A DNA stretch of 64,000 nucleotides from Cunninghamia lanceolata (lineage: Eukaryota; Streptophyta; Pinopsida; Cupressales; Cupressaceae). Position 1 is the first letter of the stretch. Each line of letters begins with the position of its first letter. The notes under the pieces were generated by a model. It was not told the origin of the DNA and did no database searches. It worked only from the letters and a program-made list of their open reading frames with translations. Positions 11,836 through 23,720 of the stretch are shown here, piece after piece. A program made the position numbers and the translations under genes. Where the stretch lies: positions 12,604,001 through 12,668,000 of the forward strand of contig BSBN01001807.1 of assembly GCA_027924645.1 (NCBI GenBank), in the 5' to 3' direction.

Positions 11836-12830
11836 ATGGATGTGCCTCAAATTCCACTTTTAACTCCATATAATTATTATGAATGGAAGAAAAACATGGA
11901 GTTTGTATTGCATAAACAAAATCTACATAGAATAACTTTAGGCACAGATCCTGAACCCACAAGTGCTACTAAGAGAAGAAAATGGTTAGATAGAAGACAT
12001 GAGGCTTATGTCACATTTTATCTTGCTATTTCTCCAGATCTAAGATTTCATGTTGAGTCTTGTACTACACCAAATGAGATATGGACAACACTAGACAATC
12101 TCTTTGGCAAGCAAGATAAAATAAGAAAGTTCAAATTGGAGAATGAGCTAATTGCACTTAATCGTCAAGATTTAGATCAAATTGAATATTTCTTCACCAA
12201 GTTTAAGTCTCTTAGGTTGCAACTCAAATAGTGTGGTCTTGAGAAAGAAGATGAGCAATTGATTCTATCTATTCTTGCAAAATTGGGTCCTGCATATTTA
12301 GTTTATGTTTCTACCTTTTATGCTATAATGGATGCTTTTGGTAGTAAGTTTACTATGCCTTCACTTGAGGAGTTTGCTGAACAACTCACTAGAGAACAAG
12401 TCAAGCTACTACACATGGGCATATTGAAGTCTCCTAGAAAACAGGCTCTAGTTGCAACACAAAGCACAAAAGATCCTAAGGCTTCAAATCATAAGGGAAA
12501 GAAACAAAAGGATTCAAAGTCTAATGAGCAAGAGAAAGAATTAGAGAAAACCCCCAACTCTTCTTCCAAAGAGGAGTCCAATAAGAAGAAGAAGCCAAAG
12601 TGTTCTTATTGTAAGAAATTGGGTCACGATGAGACTAAATGTTATGAGAAAAAAATTGATGAGATGTCACAACTTCTTCAAAAACATAACATTGAGTATA
12701 CTTCATCAACATCAGTTTTACCCAATTCTTCTTCTTCGACACCATCATCATCGATAGGGACATCAGGTATTGCTTATGGGATAGAAAAAGGAAAAGGACA
12801 AGCAATCTTTGCTTTAACAAGTCTACAGCA
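11836..12830 (+). pseudogene. C2 gag
   Basis: The start is the ATG at 11836 (MDVPQIPLLTPYNYYEWKK), a copia Gag N-terminus; an upstream in-frame ATG at 11812 is less likely. The UBN2-type region follows (EIWTTLDNLFGKQD...KFKLENEL). A TAG at 12229-12231 replaces an expected Gln in LQLKQCGLE, and the frame then continues to about 12830. A lysine-rich linker leads to an intact CCHC zinc knuckle, CSYCKKLGHDETKC, at about 12601-12642. Length is normal for copia Gag. Apart from the single TAG this Gag is well preserved. Confidence 0.87.
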
Positions 12831-13382
12831 AAGAGATGGCTTTTTGATTCTAGAGCTTCTCATCATATGGCATCTTCACAGGGGATGTTCTCTTCATTTC
12901 AGTCATGTACTTCACCACCTATTTTGATGGGTAACAATACATACATGCATACAATTGGACAAGGAACTATTGATGCTGGTGAGTGTATATTCAACAATGT
13001 GTTGTGTGTACCTTCCTTGACAACCAATCTCCTTTCCATGTATCAGATTACTCATTGTGGTGCAGGGAAGACAATTGAGTTCACTCCTGATTCTATGATC
13101 ATACAAGACTTGGAGAGCAGAGACATCATTGTTGTTGGGATGGTCGATCATGCATCTTGCTTGTATACTTTCTCCCATTTTGTTTTTGATGATGTAGATC
13201 CATTGATTGCTATTCACACTCATGCACCAAGTGTGAATCATGTTTGTAGGGAGAAGTTTGGTCACTTGAACCTTGGTGTTCTTGCATCTACTTTAGTTCC
13301 TGAGACTAGTTTTGAGCTTCCTCCTTCTCTTGCTTCTACAGAGATTGGCATTGACATAGCTTCATCCACTTTAGTTGAGTAG
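12831..13382 (+). pseudogene. C2 protease and pre-integrase region
   Basis: After a frameshift near 12835 the protease motif reads WLFDSRASHHMASS; the family has D-S-G-A, so the catalytic Gly is changed to Arg. The conserved block VLCVPSLTTNLLSMYQ follows (about 13000-13045), and then a pre-integrase tail ending in REKFGHLN near 13260-13275. Here a copia element should pass into the integrase zinc finger and core. Instead the frame goes on into unrelated sequence, so the protease is joined to something else. Confidence 0.82.
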
Positions 13383-13955
13383 GATATTGTTTGTCTTCCA
13401 GATACAAGTTTGTGGGATGAGTACTTGACAGGTAATTCAGACTTGTTTCGTGAGTCCTATCTTGATGACTTGGAGGACATCATTGATGACATTCATCTCC
13501 TCTTTGAAGGAGTTGATTCTTCTACTTTGGATGAGATATTACGTTCTTCTCCTATTCACTTGTCATAGTTTGGCACTGAGTTGGAGTATCTTGACAATCA
13601 TTTGGAGGATTCTTTGTCTTTGGAGATTGATGATCTTGAGTTTTCATCTTGTTCTAGATTGTCACATTATTTGATTAGGCATGCAACACCTGATTATGTG
13701 ACATCTTTTGGTTGTGACATGTCAACAATTGAGTAGTTTTCAGAGACAACATACATCATGAGGCATTTTCCCTCATACCTTGAGATGGAGTTTCTTCATC
13801 AGCCTTTGGACCTATTTCTTCCTAAGGGGAAGAATGTTGTTTGTAGGCTTTGGATTTTCTTCAGCATTCTTCTTCAGGCATTCACCATCAGCAAAGGAGC
13901 TACTTCATTGTGGGGGGGACCTATAGTATCACACTTGCTCTCCCATGGGGGGTAA
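13383..13955 (+). pseudogene. Acidic reading frame after C2 protease, no known family
   Basis: This continues in the same frame as the protease (frame of 12867) up to the stop at 13953-13955. It is interrupted only by TAG codons at 13380, 13566 and 13734, with no frameshift. The roughly 190 residues are rich in Asp, Glu, Leu and Ser (for example ESYLDDLEDIIDDIHLL). They show no integrase, RT or RNase H motif. It sits where pol should be and ends just before the G-run ahead of the 3' LTR. It may be a replacement sequence in a nonautonomous family or a much-diverged relic; I cannot assign a function. Confidence 0.5.
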
Positions 13956-13970
13956 TTGATTGTACATATG

Positions 13971-14043
13971 TGTTGGATGTATTCCTTGGAAGGTTGTCTT
14001 GATTGCAGGGATCTTGGCTTGCTGAGTCACATTGACTCTTACA
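13971..14043 (+). repeat. 3' LTR of C2, reduced to its last part
   Basis: Bases from about 13988 to 14043 match the end of the 5' LTR (9706-9762) almost exactly. Only tgttgg remains of the LTR start, so about 390 bp have been lost. A G-run at 13947-13952 is a candidate polypurine tract. The TSD AAACA follows. Confidence 0.75.
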
Positions 14044-15107
14044 AAACATACACAATTTTGATGAATAAGTCAACCACACCATACACAACTCATAATTTGA
14101 TATGTTTTCCATAAGTGTTTCATAAGAAGGTTTAGAATATATGACAACATTCAGAAGAAGTTGGAAATGTCTCTTAGGAATCTAAATGACAACTTCTCAC
14201 AACTAAATCCTTGCACAAATTAGATAAACACAAATTATAACCTACAAAATGTATATACTTCTACATAAAGGCAATGAAAGTGAGACTACAAATCAAGGAC
14301 AAATGATATCATCACAAGATAAGATCAATCACTCTATAGTATCACACAATACACAACTTTGAGAAGGAAAAATAACTTATTTCATTGATCAAAAGGTACC
14401 AAAAATCTAAGTACAAGTCTAAGAATGATCTTTTAGTCTCTCAAATCAAGTTTTTTACAATGCTTTTCTTAGAAAAACTAAATTACCGTGATTGTTCTTG
14501 ACAAAAACTAAGTTACAATACTTGAATCTACTTGCAAGAATGATTAACTATCTTAGACATCCTTCTTTTCTTATCCAACATTAAGAGAGAATATAGGACA
14601 TATCTATGAAGAGTTAATATAGCTTGCTTTCCTTGAAGTGCTTGGACAACCTCCTTAGGGGTTCTTAATAGACTTATTATATGATTTTTCTCCTTAAAAG
14701 GCTCCATAATGGCATTGAGGAATGAAGTCCTTGTTGTTCTTCAACTCTATCCACTTTGCATGCTCCTCAAATGGCTCCTAGATGCTTGCAAATGCCCAAA
14801 ACTACATTTAGAGTCCTCATAACTACTCCAACTTTCTTAAATCCTTTCCAACTCCACCTTGAATTTTTATAGGGCATATGTTATGAAGTTGAAACTAACC
14901 AAGACTCCTTTAGAGTCCTCATAACTACTCGAAACTGCTCATTTATGACCTTTTTCATGTTTACTCCATCCTTTACTTTACATTCTCATCACCTATAGGA
15001 CATCTAACACCTTCCTTGAGCTTGAATGTGTGATTAGAGTGATTGTTTATGCCTTTGGAACAACATTAAAGATTTTTCTCTCTCTATCAATTTGGAAAAA
15101 AATAAAA

Positions 15108-15197
15108 CACTGTGTGTATTTCAACTGGGTTGAAATACACATTGTGCATTTCAATTGGGTTACAATACACACTGTGCATTTCAACCAAGTTGTAATC
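15108..15197. repeat. 30-bp tandem repeat, three copies, in T 3' LTR
   Basis: Three consecutive 30-base units begin at 15108, 15138 and 15168, with core gtgcatttcaa. The matching place in the other LTR (26671-26730) holds two units, so copy number changed after T inserted. Confidence 0.88.
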
Positions 15198-18000
15198 TAA
15201 GCCATTTTGAAGTCTCCTACCTCTCTGACCATGATAATGGCCTTATGGCCTCACTCCTGAGACATCTTCACCCTGTCAATGTCTTTCCAATGCTTTGTCG
15301 ATGCCTTCAATATGCATTAGACTCTAAAGACCTCCTAGCTTACTGTATATAGACCTTTGAATGTTTAGTCCTTGTAGGCCTTTGTTATAGGACAATCCTT
15401 TGCATGACCCCTACCTCTTCTAGCAAACCTATGCCTCTTATTGAAATGGTCTTATAACCCCTGAAACTATGTATGCATCCTGCAATGTTTGATAGGTGTT
15501 TGACATGTGTTCAAGGTAGGGGTGTAAGGTGAAGATTCATCCTCTCTATAGTCCTCATTTACTCTTTCACAAGGTATTTCTTAGAGCCTCTCCAATTCCT
15601 CTCTCTAATTCATTCTCAACAAAGACTTAAGGACTAATAATAATGATGGTTGAGCAATGGATAGTGGACTATTACTTAGGTCATTTGTATTCTTGACAAT
15701 CAAAGTTTCTAACAAACCTCTTATAGATCATGCATGGGATGTTTAGTATGATTCTTTTGGAGGTTCCACTAATCTCTATAATGGCCACATGAACCTTTTG
15801 TACTCTTGGCAGGGTGTTAGACTTTGGATACAACTTCAACTTAGACCTTGTAAAAGATAAAGACTCTCTTACCAAGTGACAGACATTTTATCCACTTATA
15901 TACCTTATAAGATCATCCTTATGCTTACCACAAAGTTTCCAATATTATTAGCTCTGAGAACTTAAACTAGATCTTAAGTACCTATGTATTTTATCCCTTC
16001 ACTTGCATAAAAACTTTTGCCAATTGTAATCTAGTCCTTCTTGGATCTTTGCTAGGGTTTAGGCAAAGTTCTTAGCCCTTTGAAGTTTCAACTTTGTTTG
16101 ACCTCTGTCACCTCTTAATGGATCTTTCTCTCTAGTCTTTTATCTTTGTATACATATTGCATGCCTTTGTTAGGGAAAAATCATTAAGAATCTTGAAAGA
16201 TACCTCATTCTTTCTTACATTCTCATCTCTGTCAGGGCTACACAAGACCTTCAATCAATTTTTTACCCATTTTGTAAACCTTACTCACTCTACAGATTTG
16301 TTAGGGTTAGGTAGAGCTCTAAAACCCTAATAAAGCTTCATTAGGCCACCTTTACCTTTGCCAGTTCTCTTCCTTCTTGGATTGACTTCTTGATTCTTTG
16401 ACAAACTTACTCCATGCTTAGAAATACAGATCATATATTGTGGATACAGAGTGTGGAAAGTAATAATACCTCTCAAAATACATGTACATACCTCATAACC
16501 TACATTGGCTTGTGCCTTCTCTCCATGCAGAAAATACCCATGCAGCCTAGAACCATACACTTAGGTATCCTGTTCATCAATTTGAAATCTCCCTAAACTG
16601 ACAACATAGGGCTATAAAAGCTTAGGGGTTGTGGCTCCTACTACTAAATTCTTAAATAATGATTTCATAGTTCTTCTATAACTTCGTATAAACTCCATTT
16701 ATACTTGAAAACTATTTTGATTACCCACGGTGATCTTGGAGTTATCTCAAGGGAGTGGTACAATGTCCATACATGTCTTTGCATACTGCATCTCTATCCA
16801 TCCAATGTCTTAGATCATAATATTTAGATATCTCTATCTTGCATGGCCTTTGTGTTCTTTTATGATTGTCTCTTAAGTTGTCTCAGTCCCTTCTCACTGT
16901 GAAAATCTCTTTTCACTATGTAGATCTATTTCTAGATCTGTTTTCCAACAGTCCCTATAGATCTCTACCTATTGACCTTTGTCAACACTGTATTAACTGA
17001 TCTTAGGTCCACTGTCCTATATCACCTACATACTATCTATAACCCTTGCATGTCTTCTAAGTCAAACCTTGCACATGTCTTTGTAGATCTCTATCTTTTC
17101 TTATCAAGGCTCTATTGTTCCATATAAAAATAATGTTTATTATAGGTCTTTGACCTGTATACATCGAATATTATCAAGATATTAACCCCTCCATGCTTGT
17201 AAAATAGTCCCTTCTATGCTCACTTTGGTCATTGTTTTCACATTGTTTGCATTGTGGAAACCTTCATCAATCTTCTACAAGGTTTCTTAGCTATATATAT
17301 CCTTTGGTAGCATCTGTAGGGTCCTTAACTAATGTGATAGTCTACTTAATGTATGATTCAACACTCTTTCTATTTAAATGATCTTTCAAAGCTTATTCAA
17401 TGGTCTTCAACATATACAAACTCATAACCTATTGCAGACTCCGTGAACAGGAGAATGATTCTTATATTGAACCTTCATACAATAAAAAAACACCTACATT
17501 CAATGTTTTCAAAACTGCATAATGGAATGAGTAAGCCATTGGGTTATTACTTCTTTTGATCTTCACATGTTCTCTACTCTTTAGTTTGAGATCTTCATTG
17601 TGTGAAGGCACCTCCACCATGCCAAAATCCTACAACATGTGAAACCCTAAAGGAAATGACCCTAAAAAATGAAACCAAACAACCTAACCTAACCTAAGGA
17701 CTTTGAGTTTGGCTACGAAAACCATGACCATGTTTGAAAAAATATTCCCTCCAAACATATGTATGAGGTTTTTTGGAGGTTTTAAGGTTTTAAAACATGA
17801 GGAACCTTCAACTATTTTTGACCTTTTGACTTATAAAACATGTCATTTTACATGATTAAGGAGTCTTTGACACTTGAAAACATTACAACCATTGGTTTTA
17901 CATTATTTAAGGTCTTTAAACCCTTAAAGGATTGATTTATTACCTTGTAAAAAGGCATTAAAACCTTTAAACCATGACTTGAGATTTATTGACACTTCCA

Positions 18001-18389
18001 ATAAACCTATGTCAACTATTTGAACCATGGAGGCACAAATAGGCTAACATTTTTGGTGACCTCTATGGGGTGCCTTCTTGCTAAGCATAACAAACCAGTA
18101 GCTTTAGACTTTCCATTGGGAAAAAGAGTCACAAGGGACTTGAAACAAATTGACAAGAAGACACCAGACCTGACTCATAGATGTTAATACCTCTAATTAA
18201 CCACAAAACAAAAGATAAAAACATAAGAAACAACTCAAAAACAATCCTCTAATAGGAACAACAACATGTGCATTAACACTTGGAGGAAAAAAATAACTGT
18301 TACAATATGCAACATCACTTATTCAACATAACAAACCTACTCTAATATGTACAAGACATGAAACATCACCTCAATAGCAATGTTTGAGA
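18001..18389 (-). other. T 3' untranslated region
   Basis: This lies between the integrase C-terminus and the 3' LTR. No coding signal is seen. No clear polypurine tract precedes the LTR start on the minus strand. The plus-strand text tttttggtgacctctatgggg near 18050 looks like a primer site but is on the wrong strand for T. Confidence 0.5.
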
Positions 18390-19440
18390 TGTATCCCTTT
18401 GACTGAGATAAGTAACTCCTCTCCATCTAGCTTGGACAACTGAAAGGCATTGTGTTGCTTGCAACTAGAAATTATGAATGGCCCATTCCACATGGAGCCA
18501 AACTTAGTATGCTTCCCAAGTTTAGTCTTCAAATCATCCCACTTGAGGACATTATCTCCTTTGAAAGTTCTTGGGACTACCTTCTAGTCAAAAGATCTTT
18601 TCACTTGAGCTTGATGAAGCTCCATTAGATTCATTTCTTGGTCTTTAGCCTCTTCCAACTCCATCCTCTACAAATCTAATTGCCATTGCATCTTCTTCAT
18701 CATTTCCAACTGATTGATGAGTTCTAGAGCTGGTAATTCAAGGGATATAGGCAACCTTGCCTCTTTACCATAGACAAGCATGTAAGGTGAGTTACTAATA
18801 GACCTTCTAGGAGTAATCCTATGATCCCATAGGGCTGCTTTCAACTTTGTATGCCGTGATCTTTGATTATCCTCTATGGTTCTTTTGATAATCTTTATGA
18901 GACTCTTTTTGGTGGAATCAGCTAATCCATTCCATTGAGGATAGTAGTTGGAAGATGTGCTCAAATGGATGCCATGCTTGACTGTCCACTCACTTATCCT
19001 AGTTCCAAAAAAAGCCATTGCATTATCAAAGATGATTGAATCAAGAATTCTAAATATTGTAACAATATCTTCATAGAAATCTAAAAATGAATTCTCATTT
19101 GCCCCCCTAAGTGCTATTGCTTTTGTCCACCTTGTAAAATAATCAGTGGTTGTTAACACCCACTTATGACCTGCACTTCAAGGTGGATTAATTATCCCTA
19201 TGAAATCTAATCCTTGTTTCATGAAGGGCTGCTCTACTTGAATGGGATGGAGTGGGAGACCTATTAGCTTTTGTTTACCTGTGAAGAAAGCACATTTATT
19301 ACACTTTTTAACCCATACATAATCATATCTAAACATGCTGGGCCAATAATAACCTACCCTCATAATCTTCAAAGCTGTGGTTCGTTGAGCAAAATTTCCA
19401 CTTGTTGATCCATCTTGAAACTCTTGCAAAACTCTTTCAA
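18390..19440 (-). pseudogene. T integrase
   Basis: Reading leftwards from 19440 there is a decayed H2C2 zinc-binding region (QEFQDG, where the family has a His; VGYYWPS; KKCNKCAF). The rve core runs from 19159 to 18668: TDYFTRW gives the first Asp, SIIFDNAMAF the second, and WNGLADSTKK has Asp where the catalytic Glu (AEST) belongs. A C-terminal domain follows to about 18390 (FGSMWNGPFIIS, IHLKHCY). Integrase would insert the cDNA into the genome. A frame break separates the zinc finger and the core. Confidence 0.88.
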
Positions 19441-19988
19441 TCTAATTTAAATCAATACACCTCAAGAGAACACCACTGAAATCCTTTCTAAACAATATAC
19501 CATCCAAATGAACATAAGTAATAGATTACAGTCTGAAATACATACTTTTTTCTTTGTATAATCCTTGAGGACACTCACCTGCTTGAAGGAAATGGATCAT
19601 ATCTTGAGTCCAACTTGTATGAGATGAAGATGCAGCTGATTGTTGAACATTTTGAAGCACTAGGACATCATTCTTATCATCTTGCAAATATAAAGCTAGC
19701 TATTCACATAATCCCTTACCTCTACTTAGCTTTGTAACCTTGATATCCACATCATATTCCATCACTTTTCTGATCCAACTTGCTCTTTTTTCATTTAAAT
19801 CTTTGCTCAAAAGAAATTATTTAACATTTAGATGTGAGACAATTAAATGTATCTTATTGTTTGAAACCATGTGCCTAAACTTCTTTAAACTCCTTATGAT
19901 AGAAAGTACTTGTTTTTCCACAAAAGAATATCTTACCTCATACCCTTCCAAACCTTGGCTAAAGAAGGCTTTTGGATGTTCCATACCT
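19441..19988 (-). pseudogene. T RNase H to integrase linker, heavily decayed
   Basis: This sits between RNase H and the integrase zinc finger of T. Only short pieces remain readable because of stops in every frame. The position and length fit the C-terminal part of RNase H and its linker. Confidence 0.5.
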
Positions 19989-20900
19989 TTATTCATTCTG
20001 ATGTACCAACATTGCTAAGATAGTATATATGCTCCCAAAAGCATACAAGGTGAAATCCTTGGAAAAATTAAGATTTATGAGAGTAGGAGCTTGTGCTATG
20101 GCTTGTTTTATTGCTTCAAAGCTACTTTTCCCTTCCTTTGTCCAGCTGAAAGACATGTTCTTATTCAACATAGAGGTTAGTGGCTTCATAAGATTTGCGA
20201 TATTAGGGATGAACCTCCTAACAATGTTGATTCTCCCTAAAAATTTTTACAATCCTTTTTTGTGGCTAGGCAAAGGCAATGCTAGAATAACACTTACTCT
20301 ATCAAGATCAATTGCAAGTCCACTTTTTGATACAATATGGCCTATAAATTGACCTTCATAGACTGAAAATATGAATTTATTTGGATTGAGTGAAACTCCA
20401 AACTACCTACACCTGTCAAAAACTTGCTCAAGAGGAGACAAATGATCCTTAGCATGCTTGGAAAATATTGTAATATCATCAAGATAAACAAGTATAATGC
20501 TATTGATTAGTCCCTAAAATGCCATACCCATGGCTCTTTGAAACGTTTCCCCTGCATTAGATAAACCAAAAGGCATCTTCCTATAATCCATTGTTCCCCA
20601 TTTTGTAGTAAATGTTGTCTTAAATTGATCCTCTTCTTTAACCAAAATCTGATTATAACTAGAATATCCATCAAGAAGTGAAAAATGTTCTTTCAAAGAG
20701 GACCTATTTAGGTCTCTAAAGTCAACACATAACCTTATCTCTCCATTTTTCTTCCTCACATGTACCAAGTTTGAAACCCAAGATGTGTGTTTAATAGGAA
20801 AGATAATTTTGCCCTCTATAAGTTTATTCAGTTCTTTCTTCATGAGAGGCTCTAGTTTTGGGTTTAAAGGCCTTTGTTTCTTCCTAATAGGTTTTGCATT
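19989..20900 (-). pseudogene. T reverse transcriptase and RNase H start
   Basis: Reverse transcriptase reads from about 20900 down to 20250. It shows RKKNGEIRLCVDFRDLN, GYSSYNQI, FTTKWGTMDYRKMPFGLSNA and the catalytic YLDD (20475-20486), all in the right order. The TAG after RAMGMAF replaces a sense codon. The RNase H start (SFSWTKEGKSSFEAIKQAI) covers about 20189-19989, where the expected acidic residue after FTLY is not preserved. The enzyme would copy element RNA into DNA in the particle. The sequence is clearly related to the H element at 51480-52600. Confidence 0.9.
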
Positions 20901-21539
20901 TGGTTCTAGTTCAATGGTATGCTATGCTAATTTAGGATTAAATCCTTTAAGATCACTATATTGCCATGCAAAAATATCATTAAACTTTTGACACAGCTAA
21001 ACAAATGCATGTTTTTCCTCTTGAGTACATGCCTTGCCAAGCTTGAGAGACTTGTCCTTGTCAATGGTAACTTCTTCATAGTCTTCTTGCTTGATCATCA
21101 TGCTTATTTTATCTCTTCTAACCTAATCATCAATATTAAAAATAGACTCAAGAGTGACCTAAACTTTTGGTAATTTGTTTGACTTCAATTGGATGATTTG
21201 TTCTTCATACTACTGCTACAATTTATCCTGATTTTTAGTTGAGAACTTAGCTTCTTCTTGTAGGAAGTTTATTATCTGTTGGTCACTTTCAAAAACCTGC
21301 CAATTGACATTATTATCAGGTATAGCTAGCCTTAAAACCAAGCCTTAACATGCTGCTATACCTTTCCATTTTTTATGTCATTAGGAATGTCAAATTGTGC
21401 CCCAATGGTATCTAGTCTATTAGCATGTTTGTTTTATTCTCTAGGAATGGACAACACATTTAAGGCTTCAAAATCTTCAATGAGGTCCCATACTCTATGC
21501 TTGTATGATTTCAACAAGTTATTTTTTTTACATTTATCC
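20901..21539 (-). pseudogene. T linker between second RNase H and RT
   Basis: Broken frames here match the corresponding stretch in H (51050-51480), with blocks such as IQLKSNKLPK and QKFNDIFAW leading into PIRKKQRPLNPK ahead of RT. It has no catalytic domain of its own. Confidence 0.6.
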
Positions 21540-21960
21540 CTCTTACTTGATTTACAACCAAATCACTGTCACCAAACACTTGTAAACATTTTATTTTCCT
21601 CTTTATAGCCCATTAGAGACCATGTATGAGGGCTTCATACTAAGCTGCATTGTTTGTATAGCTGAATTAAAACCTAAAGGATGCATAGTACTTTTCTTTT
21701 GTTGGAGACACCAACATCACACCTCCACCTGCCCTATTTCTACTTCTAGATCTATCAAAAAATATTTTCCAAACACCATCATCTTGTTGTTCATTAGTCT
21801 TCACAAGGTTAGGCATAAAATAATCCTCCTTATGCATGCAATAAATACCAAGACTAGCTCCTTCTACGTTTTTATAATGATCAAACTCATGATTTTTAAC
21901 CCCCCAATCACCAAGCAACAAATTAGGTAAACCTTCAATATGAGTGTTTGGCTCTTAGAC
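21540..21960 (-). pseudogene. T additional RNase H (aRH) upstream of RT
   Basis: The minus-strand reading has KIFFDRSRSRNRAGGGVML, then YTNNAA-YEALIHGL, then LQVFGDSDLVVNQVRG. This is the signature of the archaeal-type RNase H carried by Tat-lineage gypsy elements. GDSD lies at 21562-21573 with both Asp present. Stops interrupt it where Trp and Glu or Gln are expected. It lies upstream of reverse transcriptase in transcription order. Confidence 0.8.
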
Positions 21961-22099
21961 AACAAGATGATCTTCTTGGTCAAAGATGGTACAATTGGCA
22001 TTAATAGCACTTGGCACATAAGGTTCAATATGATTTTTAGCAATAGGTTCTGATTTAATGGTAACCTTGGTGCCACATCTAGTCCTAAACAACACGTGT

Positions 22100-23720
22100 G
22101 ACTAATCTGATGACAAATAACCCCCTAATCTTAGTTGTGAAGTATCTAGATAAGCACAATGCAAAGTAGGGTGAAAGGTCTATGACAAAGACATCTTGTG
22201 GGATTGAGAAGTTTAGACATGTATGCAATGTGAGACTCTATCCTTTGATGACTCTTACAATGTTTATGGATCTCCCATCTAGCTACACAACTCATTTTGA
22301 AAGAGGCTTATACTCTAGACCATCTTATTAACTATTTGTTTGGGCATGACTAAACTACTATCTCAAGAATGTTAAAAGGGATTGTACTAACCTTTTGCTA
22401 TACCTTAGGAATAATAGTATCTCCTTGCACTTGTGCTGGTTGGGTATGCCCTTTGAGCTACTCCTTGCTTGTTGCAGTCTGATTTCTTTGTAATACTTGC
22501 ACATTGGGAGTTGAAGATGGACCAACAACCCCCTGGCTCATTGGAGAAGAAATAAAAGGCCATTTATTAGCTAGTTGTTCCATTTCTAAAGCCATTTTAT
22601 TTGATATTGTGTTGGATACCATAGAAGAATAGGAATGATTTTGTCCTTGCAGTTGGTTAACTCCACAAAATTTCTCCCCTTGCCAATTCAAAAGTGTTGT
22701 TTCATTTTGTTTAGGATGTTGAAGAGATTTTTGTTGTGATGGTGTTTCATGTGATGCATTTTGAGGAATAGCTGAGGCATTTTCTACCATAAGCGCTTGA
22801 TTAAGGACACCATTTGAGAAAGTGGTTTGGTTGTGGGGTTGGTTGCAAGGAAAACACCACTTGTAGTCCTTTGCTAAGTTGTTTTGGATAGAAACTAGTG
22901 CTCTGGAAGTCCTAGCAACATTTGGATTATAAGCTTGGAAAGGCCTAGCATTGATAGCTTGGTTTTGGCTTTGAGCATTAGCTTGGAATGATGGCTTATG
23001 AAGTTGATTGGACTAATATGGCATTTGATAGTCTTTGATTTTGAGCTTTCTGCATCTTGAGATTGACCAATTCATTGCCAAAGGTTTGAAAAAGACTCTT
23101 AACCTCTTGTAAGTTATTCGATTGAGTTAGAGCATCTTTGTCTTGAGTTGGTACTTGACTGATTGGTGTTGGTATAGGTAAAATTGTAGGTATTTAGGAA
23201 GGTATAGAGGGCTGTATCTCTGAAAATATAAGCATGGGAGACCTTGGTACAAATTTACCAACATACATGAGGCTATTCTCAACCCTAATGACAATTTCAT
23301 ATGCATTGGGAAGTGTTCTTCCACCCATGGATTGAATCATTACTGAGATGTCGCTATTCAATGTTATCAAATTAATATAAAAATGCATACTTAGGGGAAG
23401 GTCTTACTAGCTATGGAATCCTGTCCCATGTCCTTTGAAATATGAAGTTGAAGTCTATCATATGCTCATGTGGTGCTCTCTTGCTTGTAGTTAGCTGCTC
23501 CACCAAAGACAAATGGTCTAATTTGTCTTCAAATTGTCTACACAAGGCCTCTCCCAATTGATCCCATGTTCTAATAGAGTTGAATCTCAAACTTATAAAC
23601 CATTGTAGGGCTTTTCTCTTCAATGAGGTAGCCAACAACCTGATTGCAACATTCTCCTAGGTGACATGATGGACTGCACATATATTTGTAACATCTTTTG
23701 TGTTCAATGGGAGTGGTTTG
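22100..23720 (-). pseudogene. T gag, 3' part, and protease region
   Basis: A retrotrans_gag-type region at 23638-23411 reads KRKALQWFISLRF, TWDQLGEALCRQFEDKLDH and HMIDFNFIFQ. It continues in other frames to about 23190 (SMGGRTLPNAYEIVIRVE). A Gln/Asn/Ser-rich tail at 22790-22458 follows. I could not find a D-S-G protease motif between here and the second RNase H, so the protease is too decayed to see or deleted. The gag is split by solo LTR S3. Confidence 0.75.

Larger units (their letters stand above)
2129..14043 (+). mobile_element. Copia element C2, nonautonomous, nested host of C1
   Basis: The 5' end TGTTGGTGTG at 2129 is preceded by AAACA (2124-2128). The 3' end ...cttaca at 14043 is followed by AAACA (14044-14048). 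The empty site is visible in the other LTR of T at about 25584 (gtttaaacatacacaatt). Without the C1 insertion C2 is about 4.7 kb. It holds a 5' LTR of about 460 bp, a primer binding site, a 2-kb leader, gag, protease and an acidic reading frame, and then a 3' LTR shortened to about 73 bp. No integrase core or reverse transcriptase is present, so it would need another element's enzymes. Confidence 0.88.
1866..18000 (-). repeat. 3' LTR of gypsy T, split by copia C2
   Basis: The LTR consists of 1866-2123 and 14049-18000, about 4.2 kb once C2 and its duplicated target are removed. The join is proved by the other LTR, where the sequence is continuous across 25587-25590. No gene is present. The stretch holds low-complexity AT-rich DNA and a threefold 30-bp tandem repeat. 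Relative to the right LTR it keeps about 1 kb (roughly 15555-16562) that the right copy lacks. Confidence 0.85.

Noticed and set aside
13921..14112. Minus-strand open stretch across the C2 3' end
   Set aside because: It crosses an LTR boundary and a TSD, so it cannot be an old gene.
18050..18075. Primer-site-like text tttttggtgacctctatgggg next to the T LTR
   Set aside because: It is on the plus strand, while T is transcribed from the minus strand; the T primer site candidate is at 25301-25318.
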